From NCBI RefSeq assembly GCF_021412625.1, contig NZ_JAKCFI010000008.1, forward strand, positions 186,001-250,000: a stretch of DNA of 64,000 bases, given 5' to 3'. The position numbers and the translations under genes are program-made. The notes beneath the pieces are model-generated. The model saw only the letters and a program-made list of their open reading frames with translations, had not been told where the DNA came from and did not search any database. Below are positions 8,194 to 19,941 of the stretch, piece after piece (the first letter of the stretch is position 1; every line of letters starts with the position of its first letter). The stretch is from Myxococcus stipitatus. GTDB lineage: Bacteria > Myxococcota > Myxococcia > Myxococcales > Myxococcaceae.

Positions 8194-8880
8194 TCACATC
8201 CACGAGCCCCCGGGGTCCGTGGACTCGACCACCGCGCGCGCGCGCCACGGCGGCTGGCGCGAACGCTCCAGCAGGTTGCGCAGCTCCACGTCGGGGAAGG
8301 GGCGGTAGTCGTCATAGGCCTCGGAGACCATGCGCAGCGCGTCCCGCGTCTCCACGCAGACCACGGCGTCCGCCTCCGCGCGCAGCACCTCGAGGCCCCG
8401 AGAGGTGGCCACGGGCGTGCCCAGCACCAGCTTCCCCGGGTGCATCGTGCGCAGCGCGCGCAGGGCCGCGGCGCCGGTGGCGCCCGTCACGACGCCGTCG
8501 TCGATGAGCAGCACCGTGCAGCCGCGCAGGACCGGCGGGGGCCGTCCCCGCAGGCGCTGGACCTGTCGCTCCACCTCGTCCAGCTCGCTGCGGGCCATGC
8601 TGAGCACCTCGACGCGGGGGAGCGACGCCAGGCGCAGGGCCGCTTCGTCCACGTAGCGCCCGCCGCCCTCGGAGACGGCCCCCACGACGGTCGGCCGCCC
8701 GGGGATGAGCACGCGGTGGGAGACCCAGACCTCCAGGGGGACCTCGAGGGCCCGGGCCACCTCGAACCCCACCCGGAGCCCGCCCCGGGCGAGCCCGAGC
8801 ACCCGGACGTCCGAGCCCCGATACGGCAACAGCATCGACGCCAGCCGTCGGCCCGCGGCGGCTCTATCGCGAAAACGCAT
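8194..8880 (-). CDS. Phosphoribosyltransferase-domain protein
   Basis: 228 residues with a type I phosphoribosyltransferase fold. The PRPP-binding loop is TVLLIDDGVVTGATG (about residues 120-135). The N-terminal RFRDRAAAGRRLA and VLGLARGGLRVGFEVA blocks are typical of the PRTase group found beside dienelactone-hydrolase-like proteins. The base acceptor is unknown. ATG 8880 is chosen because GGAGG lies six bases before it; ATG 8883, one codon upstream, is too close. It is the first gene of the PRTase-hydrolase-archease cluster and divergent from the PRPP synthetase at 9021, which makes the PRTase substrate. Confidence 0.88.
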   Translation of the reverse strand: MRFRDRAAAGRRLASMLLPYRGSDVRVLGLARGGLRVGFEVARALEVPLEVWVSHRVLIPGRPTVVGAVSEGGGRYVDEAALRLASLPRVEVLSMARSELDEVERQVQRLRGRPPPVLRGCTVLLIDDGVVTGATGAAALRALRTMHPGKLVLGTPVATSRGLEVLRAEADAVVCVETRDALRMVSEAYDDYRPFPDVELRNLLERSRQPPWRARAVVESTDPGGSWM

Positions 8881-9020
8881 CATCTTCCTCCCTCCCAAGG
8901 AAAAGCACGGCGAGCGCGGCTGGCGGCGGAGGGGCGGACGACGGCCCCGCCGGAGGCATGGGGGTGGCGGGGCGGACTGGCGCCGTACCGCCAGGGAGGT
9001 GGGCGCGCTAGGGTGACGGG

Positions 9021-9917
9021 ATGGAACCCGTCCTCCTCATCGGCACCGCCAGTCCCCACCTGGGCCGCGAGCTCGGCCTGGCGCTGGGCGTGGCGCCCGC
9101 GGACTGTCAATTCGAGCGCTTCCCGGATGGCGAGATGCACCTGGAGGTTCCCGCCTCGGTCCGGGGACGCACGGTGGTGCTCGTGCAGGCGCTGACGCCC
9201 CCCGCGGGCGAGCACCTGCTGGAGCTGCTGTTGATGGCGGACGCGTGCTGGCGGGCGGGGGCGGCGCGGCTGGAGGCGGTGGTGCCGTACCTGGGCTACG
9301 CGCGGCAGGACCGGCGCGCGAAGCCGGGGGAGCCCCTGGGCGGCCGGCTGGTGGCGGACATGCTGTCGCAAGGACGGTTCGCGCGGGTGCTGGTGGTGGA
9401 CCTGCACAGCCCCGCGCTGGAGGGCTGCTTCGGGGCGCCGCTGGAGCACCTGACGGCGCTGCCCCTGCTGGCGGACGCGCTGCGGCCCCAGGTGACGGAC
9501 ACGTCGGTGGTGGTGGCGCCGGACCTGGGCGCGGTAAAGCGCGCGGAGGCTCTGGCGCGGCTGCTGGGGCGCCCCTGGGCGGTCATCCACAAGGTGCGGC
9601 TGAGCGGCGACGCGGTGCACGCCAGCGGGCTGATGGGCGAGGTGCGCGGCAAGCGGCCCATCCTCGTGGACGACATGGTGTCCACCGGCGGCACGCTGGC
9701 CGCGGCGGCGGGGACGCTGCGCGACGCGGGCTGCGAGGAGGACTTCACGGTGGTGACGACGCACGCCCTGCTGGTGGGCCCCGCGGTGGAGAGGCTGCGC
9801 GGACTCCCGCTGACACAGCTCGTGGCCACCGACAGCGTGGAGCCACCGTCGGGACTGCCCTTCCCGCACCGCGTGGTGACGGTGGCGCCGCTGGTGGCGC
9901 GCGCGCTGCGACCGTAG
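9021..9917 (+). CDS. Ribose-phosphate pyrophosphokinase (PRPP synthetase), divergent type
   Basis: Makes PRPP from ribose-5-phosphate and ATP. 298 residues, a little shorter than bacterial class I Prs. Visible motifs are FERFPDGEMHLEV, the flexible loop PYLGYARQDRRAKPGEP, the metal-binding DLHSPALEGCF, VVVAPDLGAVKRA (usually PDxGGxxRA) and the PRPP loop PILVDDMVSTGGTLAAAA. The sequence is more like archaeal or secondary bacterial Prs proteins than the housekeeping enzyme, so a second prs may exist elsewhere in the genome. It is divergent from the PRTase cluster, and the shared 140-bp region probably carries both promoters. A TAGGGT hexamer ends six bases before ATG with no Shine-Dalgarno, suggesting a leaderless message. 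Confidence 0.88.
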   Translation: MEPVLLIGTASPHLGRELGLALGVAPADCQFERFPDGEMHLEVPASVRGRTVVLVQALTPPAGEHLLELLLMADACWRAGAARLEAVVPYLGYARQDRRAKPGEPLGGRLVADMLSQGRFARVLVVDLHSPALEGCFGAPLEHLTALPLLADALRPQVTDTSVVVAPDLGAVKRAEALARLLGRPWAVIHKVRLSGDAVHASGLMGEVRGKRPILVDDMVSTGGTLAAAAGTLRDAGCEEDFTVVTTHALLVGPAVERLRGLPLTQLVATDSVEPPSGLPFPHRVVTVAPLVARALRP

Positions 9918-10199
9918 CGTCCACTCGCCACGGCAGCGCCTCCGAGGACGGGCCCACGCCAGGGACTCGCGGGCGCCTCGCTGGCTCTCGCGGGGAGTGT
10001 CGTGCACGAGGAGCGTCGCACCCGGGCGCGCCTCCCACCCCGGAGCGGGCACGCGAGCCAGCGCCTCCCGGCTCGTGGCCCACCGCCCCGGGCCGGCCCC
10101 GGCTCGGCCACCGGACGACCGCGCGACGTGTCGGGGCGTCCCCGGGCTCCCGCAAGTTGCCGTCCCCGGGCGGGCGGACTCGGTCTAGGCTCCGCGCCC

Positions 10200-10952
10200 A
10201 TGTCCGACACGTTGCTGACGAAGCGGGAAGCGGGGGTCCTCACCCTCACCTTCAACCGGCCCGAGAAGAAGAACGCCTTCACCCATGCGATGTACGAGGC
10301 GGCGACCCAGGCGCTGAAGCAGGCGGAGGGTGACGCCGAGGCGCGCGTGGTGCTCCTCACCGGCGCGGGCAGCGTCTTCACGGCGGGCAACGACATCGGC
10401 GACTTCATGGAGCACCCGCCCGCGGGCGAGGACAGCGCCGTGTTCCGCTTCCTCAAGGCGCTGGTGGACGCGCCCATGCCCGTGCTCGCGGCGGTGGACG
10501 GCCCGGCGGTGGGCATCGGCACCACCATGCTCCTGCACTGCGACTACGTCGTCGCCACGGAGCGCGCCCGCTTCCACATGCCCTTCGTCCAGCTGGGCCT
10601 GTGCGCCGAGGGCGCCAGCAGCATGCTGCTGCCCCGCGTGGCCGGCTACGCGCTGGCCAGCGAGCTGCTCCTGTTCGGCGAGCCCTTCGACGCGGCCACC
10701 GCTCTGCGCGCCGGCATCATCAACAAGGTCGTCCCGGACACGAGCCTGCACGAGGTCGCCGCGGAGCGCGCCCGCACGCTCGCCTCCCGCCCCGCGGAGG
10801 CCGTGCGCGTGACCAAGCGCCTCATCCGCGAGCCCCTGCGCCAGCGGACCCACCAGGTGCTCGCCACCGAGGGCTCGGAGTTCATCCAGCGCCTCGGCTC
10901 CACCGAGGCCCAGGAGGCCTTCATGGCCTTCATGTCGCGCGGCCGGAAGTAG
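10200..10952 (+). CDS. Enoyl-CoA hydratase/isomerase family protein
   Basis: A 250-residue crotonase-fold enzyme acting on acyl-CoA esters. The N-terminus VLTLTFNRPEKKNAF, the oxyanion-hole segments TGAGSVFTAGNDIGDF and AAVDGPAVGIGTTMLLHCDYVVA, and FVQLGLCAEGASSMLLPRVAG (with a glutamate near the active site) fit hydratase or delta3-delta2-enoyl isomerase types. The exact reaction is not resolved. It is monocistronic. The 282 bases upstream (9918-10199) hold no gene that I can support. TAGGCT ends eight bases before the ATG and no Shine-Dalgarno is seen. Confidence 0.9.
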   Translation: MSDTLLTKREAGVLTLTFNRPEKKNAFTHAMYEAATQALKQAEGDAEARVVLLTGAGSVFTAGNDIGDFMEHPPAGEDSAVFRFLKALVDAPMPVLAAVDGPAVGIGTTMLLHCDYVVATERARFHMPFVQLGLCAEGASSMLLPRVAGYALASELLLFGEPFDAATALRAGIINKVVPDTSLHEVAAERARTLASRPAEAVRVTKRLIREPLRQRTHQVLATEGSEFIQRLGSTEAQEAFMAFMSRGRK

Positions 10953-10972
10953 TCGCGGCCCTCGCGACACGG

Positions 10973-11005
10973 CCCGCGCCCCCCGGGTTCGACGGGAGGC
11001 GCGGG
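10973..11005. terminator. Candidate bidirectional terminator hairpin
   Basis: An eight-base perfect stem, CCCGCGCC and GGCGCGGG, extended by inner CCC/GGG pairing. It lies between the convergent stops of the enoyl-CoA hydratase and aminopeptidase genes. There is no T-tract, so intrinsic activity is uncertain. Confidence 0.5.
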
Positions 11006-11021
11006 TCGGCACGCCGGAGGG

Positions 11022-13778
<2,757 letters not shown>

Positions 13779-13854
13779 CCTGACCCATGCCGGGCGGGCA
13801 AGGTAGCGCGGAGCTGGGAGTGTGTCCTTGCCGTAAACTTCACTTCGGGGTGGA

Positions 13855-14895
13855 GTGCGCGCCGTGCCCCAGCCCACGCCCATTCCCATCTACGAACGCC
13901 AGGCTTTCCCGAATCCGGTCAGCATGCAGGTGCCGTCGGAGCACCTGCGTCGAATCGAAGGGACGCTGCCAGGCCCCGTGACGGCCTTCCTCACGCGCTT
14001 CGTCTGGGCGTTCCTCACCTGGCTGTCGCCCGCGTCGCGCGACGCGATTGCCCGCTTCGTCGGCGGGCTGGTGTACCGCCTGGGCATCCGCCGCAAGGTG
14101 GTGATGGACAACCTGGAGCACGCCTTCCCGGAGAAGAGTGACGCGGAGCGGCGTGCGATTGCACGCGGCGCGTACATCAACATGACGCGCGTGGTGGTGG
14201 AGTCGCTGCCCTCCGGCGACCGGCTCCCCATGGACTGGGCCGAGCAGGGAATCGAGGGCACGGAGGCCTGGGAGGCGCTCAAGGCGCGCGTGGCCACGGG
14301 CAAGGGCGCGCTGATGGTGACGGCGCACTTCGGCAACTGGGAGCTGCTGGGCGACATGCTCATCCGCTGGGGCATCCCGCTCGACGCGCTGGTGCGTCCG
14401 CTGAAGGGCGCGCTGAACAACCGCATCGCGCTGACGCGGCTGGGCGCGGGCGCGGGGCTCATCTACCCCAAGGGCGCCATCCAGGAGCTGGCGAGCGCGG
14501 TGGAGCGGGGCGAGTCCCCCTACATGCTGCTGGACCAGGCCATGCCCGCGAAGGCGGCGGTGTTCGTGCCCTTCTTCGGGAGGCTCGCGTCGACCACGCC
14601 CGCCATGGCGGTGACCGCGCTGCGCACGGGCGCGCCGGTGTTCGTGGTGATGGGCGTGCGCAACGGCCGCCCGGGCTGCTCGCTGCGCCTGGAGGTGGAG
14701 GGCCCCATCCTCCCGCCCGCGCCGGGCGAGTGCGAGGACCCCATCACGGAGCACACCGCGCGCGTCACCGCGGCGCTGGAGCGCTGCATCCGCAAGTACC
14801 CGGAGCAGTGGATGTGGCTGCACCGCCGCTGGAAGGTCCAGCCGGAGGCGAAGGCCCCGAAGAGCCCCGCGCCCGCGACGGACGCGAAGCCCTGA
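13855..14895 (+). CDS. LpxL/HtrB-family lipid A acyltransferase-like protein
   Basis: 346 residues of the lysophospholipid/lipid A acyltransferase family, expected to transfer a secondary acyl chain to a lipid A precursor at the inner membrane. One hydrophobic anchor is near residues 45-65 (FLTRFVWAFLTWLSP). The catalytic HX4E box is HFGNWE, preceded by GALMVTAH. A DQAMPAKAAVFVPFFG block and the C-terminal YPEQWMWLHRRWK signature are typical of the family. The start is GTG 13855, preceded by a GGGGTGG run; ATG 13924 is an alternative. The C-terminus has a Lys/Pro/Ala-rich tail. It stands alone and is convergent with alr. Confidence 0.9.
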   Translation: MRAVPQPTPIPIYERQAFPNPVSMQVPSEHLRRIEGTLPGPVTAFLTRFVWAFLTWLSPASRDAIARFVGGLVYRLGIRRKVVMDNLEHAFPEKSDAERRAIARGAYINMTRVVVESLPSGDRLPMDWAEQGIEGTEAWEALKARVATGKGALMVTAHFGNWELLGDMLIRWGIPLDALVRPLKGALNNRIALTRLGAGAGLIYPKGAIQELASAVERGESPYMLLDQAMPAKAAVFVPFFGRLASTTPAMAVTALRTGAPVFVVMGVRNGRPGCSLRLEVEGPILPPAPGECEDPITEHTARVTAALERCIRKYPEQWMWLHRRWKVQPEAKAPKSPAPATDAKP

Positions 14896-14904
14896 GCCCC
14901 GAGC

Positions 14905-14920
14905 GGGCGGTCCGCCGCCC
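14905..14920. terminator. Short GC hairpin between convergent lpxL-like and alr genes
   Basis: GGGCGG and CCGCCC around a four-base loop in the 24-base gap between the two convergent stop codons. A possible bidirectional terminator without a T-tract. Confidence 0.4.
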
Positions 14921-16125
14921 TACTCCACCACCACGCGCTTCAGGTGGGCGCCCAGGCGGGTGACCAGCTCGTAGTGGAGGGTCTGCGCCCAGCCCGCGAG
15001 CGCCTCCGCGGAGATGGACTCCTCGCCGTCGCGGCCCAGCAGCGTGGCCGTCACCGGGCCGTCGTCCGAGGTAGCGCGCGTCACGTCGATGATGACGTGG
15101 TTCATCATCACCCGCCCCAGCACCGGACACCGGCGCCCGTTGACCAGCACGTGCGCCTTGCCCGACACCAGCCGGGGATAGCCGTCGTAGTAGCCCACGG
15201 GGAGCACCGCGATGCGCGTGGGTTCGGAGGTGCGGTACGTGCAGCCGTACCCCACGTAGCTGCCCGAGGGCAGCCACTTCACCGCCTGGCTGCGGCACCG
15301 CCAGGACAACACGGGCTTGAGCACCGGCACCTCGCCCAGCACCAGCCGCGCCGACAGCCGCGTCTCCGGCGAGGGCCACAGCCCGTACAGGGAGATTCCC
15401 ACCCGCTGCGTCTCGTAGCGCGCCCGGGGCAGCACCAGCGCGGCGGCGCTCGCGGCGATGTGGCGCTGCAGGGGCCGCTCGGCGCCCAGCCGCTGCCTCA
15501 AGAGCCCCACGCCCGTCTCGAACGCGTCCACCTGCGCCAACGCGTAGCCCTGCTCCGTCACGTCCTCCGTGTTGGAGAAGTGGCTGAGCACGCCCACCAC
15601 CTCCAGCACGTCGCGCGCCTCCGCCAGGAAGTCCACGTCGTCGGGCAGCCGCGCCAGCGTGAAGCCCTCGCGCCCCAGCCCCGTGTCGATGTGGACGTGG
15701 ACCCGCAGCGCGCGCTCCAGCCCGGCCTCGCGCAGCACCGGCAACGCGTCCACCCAGCCACGGTCCGCCACCACCACGTCCACGCCCTCGCGCGCCAGCG
15801 CCACCGCCTCGCGCGGCGACACCCCGCCCAGCACCACCACCTGCCGGGGCGCCAGGCCCTGGGCCCGCTCGTACTCCCGCACCTTCAGCGCGTCCTGCGG
15901 GGCGATGAAGTAGAGGATGTCCACCTGCCCGTGCACCAGCGGCAGCACCTGCGCCAGCCCGTGTCCGTAGGCGTTGCCCTTGAGCACCACCCCCACCGGG
16001 CGCGGCGTCCCGTCCCCGCCCCCCAGCGAGCGGAAGACGTCCACGTTGTGGCGCAGCGCGGACGCGCTCAGCTCCAGCCACGACGCCAGGGCCGCGTCAC
16101 CCGGTCCATCACCCATCGACTCCAC
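14920..16125 (-). CDS. alr: Alanine racemase
   Basis: PLP-dependent interconversion of L- and D-alanine for peptidoglycan. About 401 residues. The PLP lysine is in VVLKGNAYGHGLAQ (K49). HVHIDTGLGREGF, GISLYGLWPS, the second-subunit catalytic Tyr region in VGYGCTYRTSEPTRIAVLPVGYYDGYPR (given here only as family context) and the C-terminal TLLGRDGEE complete the two-domain fold. KGN replaces the usual KAN next to the PLP lysine. The start is uncertain: GTG 16125 has GGAGG five bases upstream, ATG 16116 is three codons later and ATG 16176 would add 17 residues. It is divergent from the sigma-factor gene. Confidence 0.9.
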   Translation of the reverse strand: MESMGDGPGDAALASWLELSASALRHNVDVFRSLGGGDGTPRPVGVVLKGNAYGHGLAQVLPLVHGQVDILYFIAPQDALKVREYERAQGLAPRQVVVLGGVSPREAVALAREGVDVVVADRGWVDALPVLREAGLERALRVHVHIDTGLGREGFTLARLPDDVDFLAEARDVLEVVGVLSHFSNTEDVTEQGYALAQVDAFETGVGLLRQRLGAERPLQRHIAASAAALVLPRARYETQRVGISLYGLWPSPETRLSARLVLGEVPVLKPVLSWRCRSQAVKWLPSGSYVGYGCTYRTSEPTRIAVLPVGYYDGYPRLVSGKAHVLVNGRRCPVLGRVMMNHVIIDVTRATSDDGPVTATLLGRDGEESISAEALAGWAQTLHYELVTRLGAHLKRVVVE

Positions 16126-16367
16126 GTGTACCTCCAGCGCGTCTATCCCGCCCCATACCAGCAATGGCCGGGCCATGGGGCGCGCGGCCCGGGAGCCACG
16201 GGCGCTCGCGTATGGGGCAGGCGGACGGTGTCCCACGCATGGAACCGTTGCCCGACACACACGCCGTCCAGGGCCTTCCGCTCCTCCAGCGAAACGGGAC
16301 GAACAAGCGTTTGCTTCGGAAATGGTTGAATCTGGATTACGGGAGGGGGGTGCTATCGTCCCACGGC

Positions 16368-17264
16368 GTGTCCCCCCCGGACGTTTCCCTGGCCCAGGCG
16401 TTTGTCACGGCGCGCGGCGTGAGCGCCCCGCCGCAGTCGCTGCTCCCGCTCCAGGAGCGGCTGTCCCGCGTGCTGGCCACGGCGCGCGAGGCGTGGCCCG
16501 GCGTGGAGCTGGAGGGGGCCCGCTACGTGGGGCACCTCGCGCGGCTGCTCCCGACGGAGGCTCCCGACGAGGACGTGGAGAAGCTGCACCTGCAGGACGT
16601 CTACATCGCGCGCGCGGCGGCGGACCGGGTGCCGTCCGCGCTGGCGGCCTTCGAGTCGAGCTTCCTGCCGGAGGTGAACGCGGCGGTGGCGCGGTTGAAG
16701 CTGCCGCCCACGGGGCTGGACGAGGTGCGCCAGCTGCTGCGTCAGCGCATGCTGGTGGGCAGCCAGGAGGCCCCCGCCCGGCTGGCCGCGTATCCCGGCA
16801 CGGGCCCGCTGAGTGGCTGGGTGCGCGCGGCGGCGCTGTGGCTCGCGCTCGACTGGCAGCGCCAGCGCGGGGGCCAGCCGGTGGGCGACGACGGCGACCT
16901 GTCCATGCTGGTGGCGCCGGGGGACGACCCGGAGCTCATCTACCTGAAGAACACCTACCGCGCGGAGTTCAGCGCCTCGTTCGCCACGGCGCTGTCGGGG
17001 CTGGAGCCGCGCCAGCGCAACTTCCTGCGCCTGAAGTACCTGGACGGGCTGAGCATCGACCAGCTCGGGGCGCTCTACGGCGTGCACCGCTCCACGGCGG
17101 CGCGGTGGGTGGTGGCCGCGCAGGAGTCGCTGCTCCAGGAGACGCGGCGGCTGCTCACCGAGCGGCTGCGGCTCACCGGCTCGCAGCTCGACAGCGTGCT
17201 GCGCCTCATCTCCAGCCAGCTCGACGTCAGCCTCAGCCGCCTGCTTCGCTCGAAACCCGACTGA
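16368..17264 (+). CDS. Myxobacterial sigma-70-like factor (Myxococcales family)
   Basis: About 298 residues. The C-terminal third has a clear sigma region-4 helix-turn-helix: LEPRQRNFLRLKYLDGLSI, then DQLGALYGVHRSTAARWVV. The middle contains a weak region-2-like segment (LSGWVRAAALWLALDWQRQR). This arrangement resembles the Myxococcales-specific sigma-70 family modelled as Sig-70_gmx1. The target genes are unknown and there is no adjacent anti-sigma gene. The start GTG 16368 is favoured because a TATCGT hexamer ends eight bases before it. GTG 16350 is an alternative, but its GGGAGG is only three bases away. The intergenic region with alr carries both promoters. Confidence 0.78.
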   Translation: MSPPDVSLAQAFVTARGVSAPPQSLLPLQERLSRVLATAREAWPGVELEGARYVGHLARLLPTEAPDEDVEKLHLQDVYIARAAADRVPSALAAFESSFLPEVNAAVARLKLPPTGLDEVRQLLRQRMLVGSQEAPARLAAYPGTGPLSGWVRAAALWLALDWQRQRGGQPVGDDGDLSMLVAPGDDPELIYLKNTYRAEFSASFATALSGLEPRQRNFLRLKYLDGLSIDQLGALYGVHRSTAARWVVAAQESLLQETRRLLTERLRLTGSQLDSVLRLISSQLDVSLSRLLRSKPD

Positions 17265-17321
17265 GGGTCCGGGCGTGCGTGTCATTCCCCCGGGCGCCGA
17301 AGCGCATTAAGGAAGGCCGTG

Positions 17322-17990
17322 ATGCGGACGCTCTTCATCGGAGACGTGCACGGGTGCGCCCAGGAGCTGGACGCGCTCCTGGCGGCGTGTGGCTGGCGGC
17401 GGGGCGAGCGCGTGGTGCTGGTGGGCGACCTGGTGGCGAAGGGCCCGGACTCCGCGGGCGTGGTGCGCCGCGCGCGCGAGCAGGGGTTCCTCGCGGTGCG
17501 CGGCAACCACGACGCGCACGTGCTGCGGTGGCACTCGGGCCTGGCGCCCGAGGGCAAGAAGCTGGGCAAGGAGCACCGGCAGGTGCTCGACACGCTCGCG
17601 CCCGAGGACTGGACCTATCTGGAGGCCCAGCCGCTGTATCGCCGCTTCCCGGAGCTGAACGCGCTCGCGGTGCACGGGGGGCTCGTCCCCGGGGTGCCGC
17701 TGGAGCAGCAGCGCCCGGACGAGCTGCTCAATCTGCGCAGCATCGCGGAGGACGGGACGCCGTCGAAGCGCGTGGACGGCGGCGCGCCGTGGGCCAGCCT
17801 GTGGCCGGGACCGGAGCTGGTCATCTTCGGGCATGACGCCATGCGCGGCCTGCAGCGCCATCCCCACGCCATCGGACTGGACACGGGCTGCGTGTACGGC
17901 GGCCAGCTCACCGCCTACGTGATGCCGGAGGGCCGGCTCGTGTCGGTGCCCGCGAGGCGCGCGTACGTGGACGTGAACGCGTCGCCGTAG
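17322..17990 (+). CDS. ApaH/PrpE-like metallophosphatase
   Basis: A 222-residue calcineurin-like phosphoesterase of the PPP type. All metal motifs are present: GDVHG, GDLVAKGPDS, RGNHD, VHGG and GHDA, plus LDTGCVYGGQLTA at the C-terminus as in symmetrical diadenosine-tetraphosphatases and bacterial PPP phosphatases. The likely substrates are Np4N nucleotides or phosphoproteins; I cannot separate these. ATG 17322 is chosen over GTG 17319 because GGAAGG is then five bases away. It is 57 bases downstream of the sigma-factor gene and could be cotranscribed with it. Confidence 0.9.
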   Translation: MRTLFIGDVHGCAQELDALLAACGWRRGERVVLVGDLVAKGPDSAGVVRRAREQGFLAVRGNHDAHVLRWHSGLAPEGKKLGKEHRQVLDTLAPEDWTYLEAQPLYRRFPELNALAVHGGLVPGVPLEQQRPDELLNLRSIAEDGTPSKRVDGGAPWASLWPGPELVIFGHDAMRGLQRHPHAIGLDTGCVYGGQLTAYVMPEGRLVSVPARRAYVDVNASP

Positions 17991-18065
17991 CGCCATCCGC
18001 ACGAAGATGAGGTCGCTGCCGGGCCCTGCTAGGTTGGGCCCCTTCCACCTCCTCCGAGGCCTCCC

Positions 18066-19118
18066 ATGAAGAAGCTGCTGCTGGGCGCGGGTGTGCTCGT
18101 CGTCGCGGTCGCCATCTTCGCCGTCAAGACGCTCCACGACGCGGGACAGTTCAAGCAACTGCAGCCGCACTCCCAGGGCCGATGCGTCCCGGTCTCCGGC
18201 ATGGTGGGCGCGGAGGACATCACCTTCCACCCGAGCCTCGGCTACGCGTACGTCTCCTCGGACGACCGGCGCGCGACCATGGCGGGCAAGCCGGTGCCCG
18301 GTGGCATCTACCGCTTCGACCCCACCGGCGCCACGCCGCCCACGCTGCTGACGGGTGACTTCTCGCCCGACTTCCACCCGCACGGCATCAGCCTCTACGT
18401 CGCCCCCGACGGCGTCCAGACGCTGTACGCGGTGAACCACACGTCGAAGGGCAACACCATCGAGCGCTTCGAGGTCGGCGCCGACGGGAAGTTCGTCCAC
18501 CGACAGACACTGCGCGACACGCGGCTCGTCTCCCCCAACGACCTGGTCGCCATGGACGCCGAGCGCTTCTACGTCACCAACGACCACGGCAATCCGCCGG
18601 GCGCGAAGCAGGTCCTCGAGGACTACCTCCAGCTCGCCCAGGGCAACGTCCTCTACTACGACGGCCAGCGCTTCCAGGAGGTGATACACGGCACGGCGTT
18701 CGCCAACGGCATCAACCGCTCCGCCGACGGGCGCACCGTGTACGTGACGGAGTCCATCGGCAAGTCGCTGACCATCTTCGACCGCGACCCCGCCACCGGC
18801 GCCCTCACGCGCGTGCACACGGTGCCGCTGGACTCCGGCGTGGACAACATCGAGCTGGACGCGCAGGGCGACCTGTGGATCGCCGCGCACCCCAAGCTGT
18901 TCGACTTCGTGGCCCACCAGGAGGACCCCACGGGCACGCGCCGAGCCCCCTCGCAGGTGCTGCGCGTCCAGCGCAAGGACCAGGACTACGTCGTCTCCGA
19001 GGTCTTCCTCGACGACGGGCAGAAGACCTCCGCCGCCGCCACGGCCGCCGTCTACGGCAAGCACCTGCTGCTGGGGCCCGTCTACGACAAGGACCTGCTC
19101 GCCTGCGAGCTGCCTTGA
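18066..19118 (+). CDS. Paraoxonase/arylesterase-like SMP-30-fold protein
   Basis: 350 residues with an N-terminal hydrophobic segment (residues 3-22, signal anchor). It then follows the six-bladed beta-propeller pattern of animal-type paraoxonases: GAEDITFHPSLGYAYVSSDD, FHPHGISLYV, VSPNDLVAMDAERFYVTNDH, FANGINRSADGRTVYVTES, GVDNIELDAQGDLWIAAHP, and a C-terminal LLLGPVYDKDLLACEL. The conserved Asn/Asp residues that bind the two calcium ions in PON1 appear retained (E, N, D, N and D of these blocks). It is probably a calcium-dependent lactonase/esterase facing the periplasm. A TAGGTT element lies 30 bases upstream of the start. It is convergent with sodB. Confidence 0.85.
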   Translation: MKKLLLGAGVLVVAVAIFAVKTLHDAGQFKQLQPHSQGRCVPVSGMVGAEDITFHPSLGYAYVSSDDRRATMAGKPVPGGIYRFDPTGATPPTLLTGDFSPDFHPHGISLYVAPDGVQTLYAVNHTSKGNTIERFEVGADGKFVHRQTLRDTRLVSPNDLVAMDAERFYVTNDHGNPPGAKQVLEDYLQLAQGNVLYYDGQRFQEVIHGTAFANGINRSADGRTVYVTESIGKSLTIFDRDPATGALTRVHTVPLDSGVDNIELDAQGDLWIAAHPKLFDFVAHQEDPTGTRRAPSQVLRVQRKDQDYVVSEVFLDDGQKTSAAATAAVYGKHLLLGPVYDKDLLACELP

Positions 19119-19229
19119 GCCACGCGCGGCGGGGCTTCCGCGTCCACGAGCCGCCCCGAGAGAGAGGGAGCCGTCACGCCCCGGCCCGCGAGGAGCCGAG
19201 GGCGGACGTGGAACACCGGAGCCAGGGCC

Positions 19230-19261
19230 GTCCCTCGACCCGGGAACACCCGGGGAGGGAC
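19230..19261. terminator. Strong bidirectional hairpin between PON-like gene and sodB
   Basis: A seven-base perfect stem (GTCCCTC/GAGGGAC) with an inner CCGGG/CCCGG stem, midway between two convergent genes. The position and stability suggest a shared terminator; no T-tract is seen. Confidence 0.55.
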
Positions 19262-19281
19262 AGCCAGACCCCTCGCCGGGC

Positions 19282-19869
19282 TCAGCCGCCCTTGAGGTTC
19301 TGGGCGACGAAGTCCCAGTTGACCAGGTGGTTGAGGAACGTCTCGATGAACTTCGGACGCGCGTTGCGGTAGTCGATGTAGTACGCGTGCTCCCACACAT
19401 CGATGGTGAGCAGCGCCTTCTGGCCGTGCTTCATCGGCAGGTCCGCGTTGCCCGTCTTCGCGACGGCCAGCTTGCCGTCCTTGCCCAGCACCAGCCACGC
19501 CCAGCCGGAGCCGAACTGCGTGGCGGCGGCGTTGGAGAACTCCTCCTTGAACTTGTCGAAGGAGCCGAAGTCGCGCTGGATGGCGGCGGCCAGGTCACCC
19601 GTCGGCGCGCCTCCGCCGTTGGGCTTCATGCAGTTCCAGAAGAAGGTGTGATTCCACACCTGGGCGGCGTTGTTGAACACGCCACCGTCGCTGCTGAGGA
19701 TGATGTCCTCCAGGGACTTGGCCGCCTCGGGCTTGCCGTCCAGCAGCTTGTTGAGGTTGTTCACGTACGCGGCGTGGTGCTTGCCGTGGTGGAACTCCAG
19801 CGTCTCCGCACTCATGTGGGGGGCCAGAGCGTCCTTCTTGTACGGCAGCTCGGGGAGCGTGAAAGCCAT
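19282..19869 (-). CDS. sodB: Superoxide dismutase, iron type
   Basis: Dismutates superoxide in the cytosol. 195 residues, the normal length. Metal ligands are in LEFHHGKHHAAYV (H27), QVWNHTFFWN (H75) and TIDVWEHAYYIDYRNAR (Asp and His). Q71 in the NNAAQVWNH segment and AATQFGSGWAWLV are hallmarks of the Fe form (Mn enzymes place the glutamine differently). There is no signal peptide. AAGGA precedes the ATG. An 11-base-arm dyad lies 73 bases upstream of the start. No other oxidative-stress gene is directly linked, but stress-type genes follow at 21.7-24.7 kb. Confidence 0.96.
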   Translation of the reverse strand: MAFTLPELPYKKDALAPHMSAETLEFHHGKHHAAYVNNLNKLLDGKPEAAKSLEDIILSSDGGVFNNAAQVWNHTFFWNCMKPNGGGAPTGDLAAAIQRDFGSFDKFKEEFSNAAATQFGSGWAWLVLGKDGKLAVAKTGNADLPMKHGQKALLTIDVWEHAYYIDYRNARPKFIETFLNHLVNWDFVAQNLKGG

Positions 19870-19941
19870 GGTCGCGTCCTTTCGTGTTCCAGGGGAAATG
19901 AGGCGGTGTAGTCCCTCCGCTCGAAGAAAACAGCCCCCTCT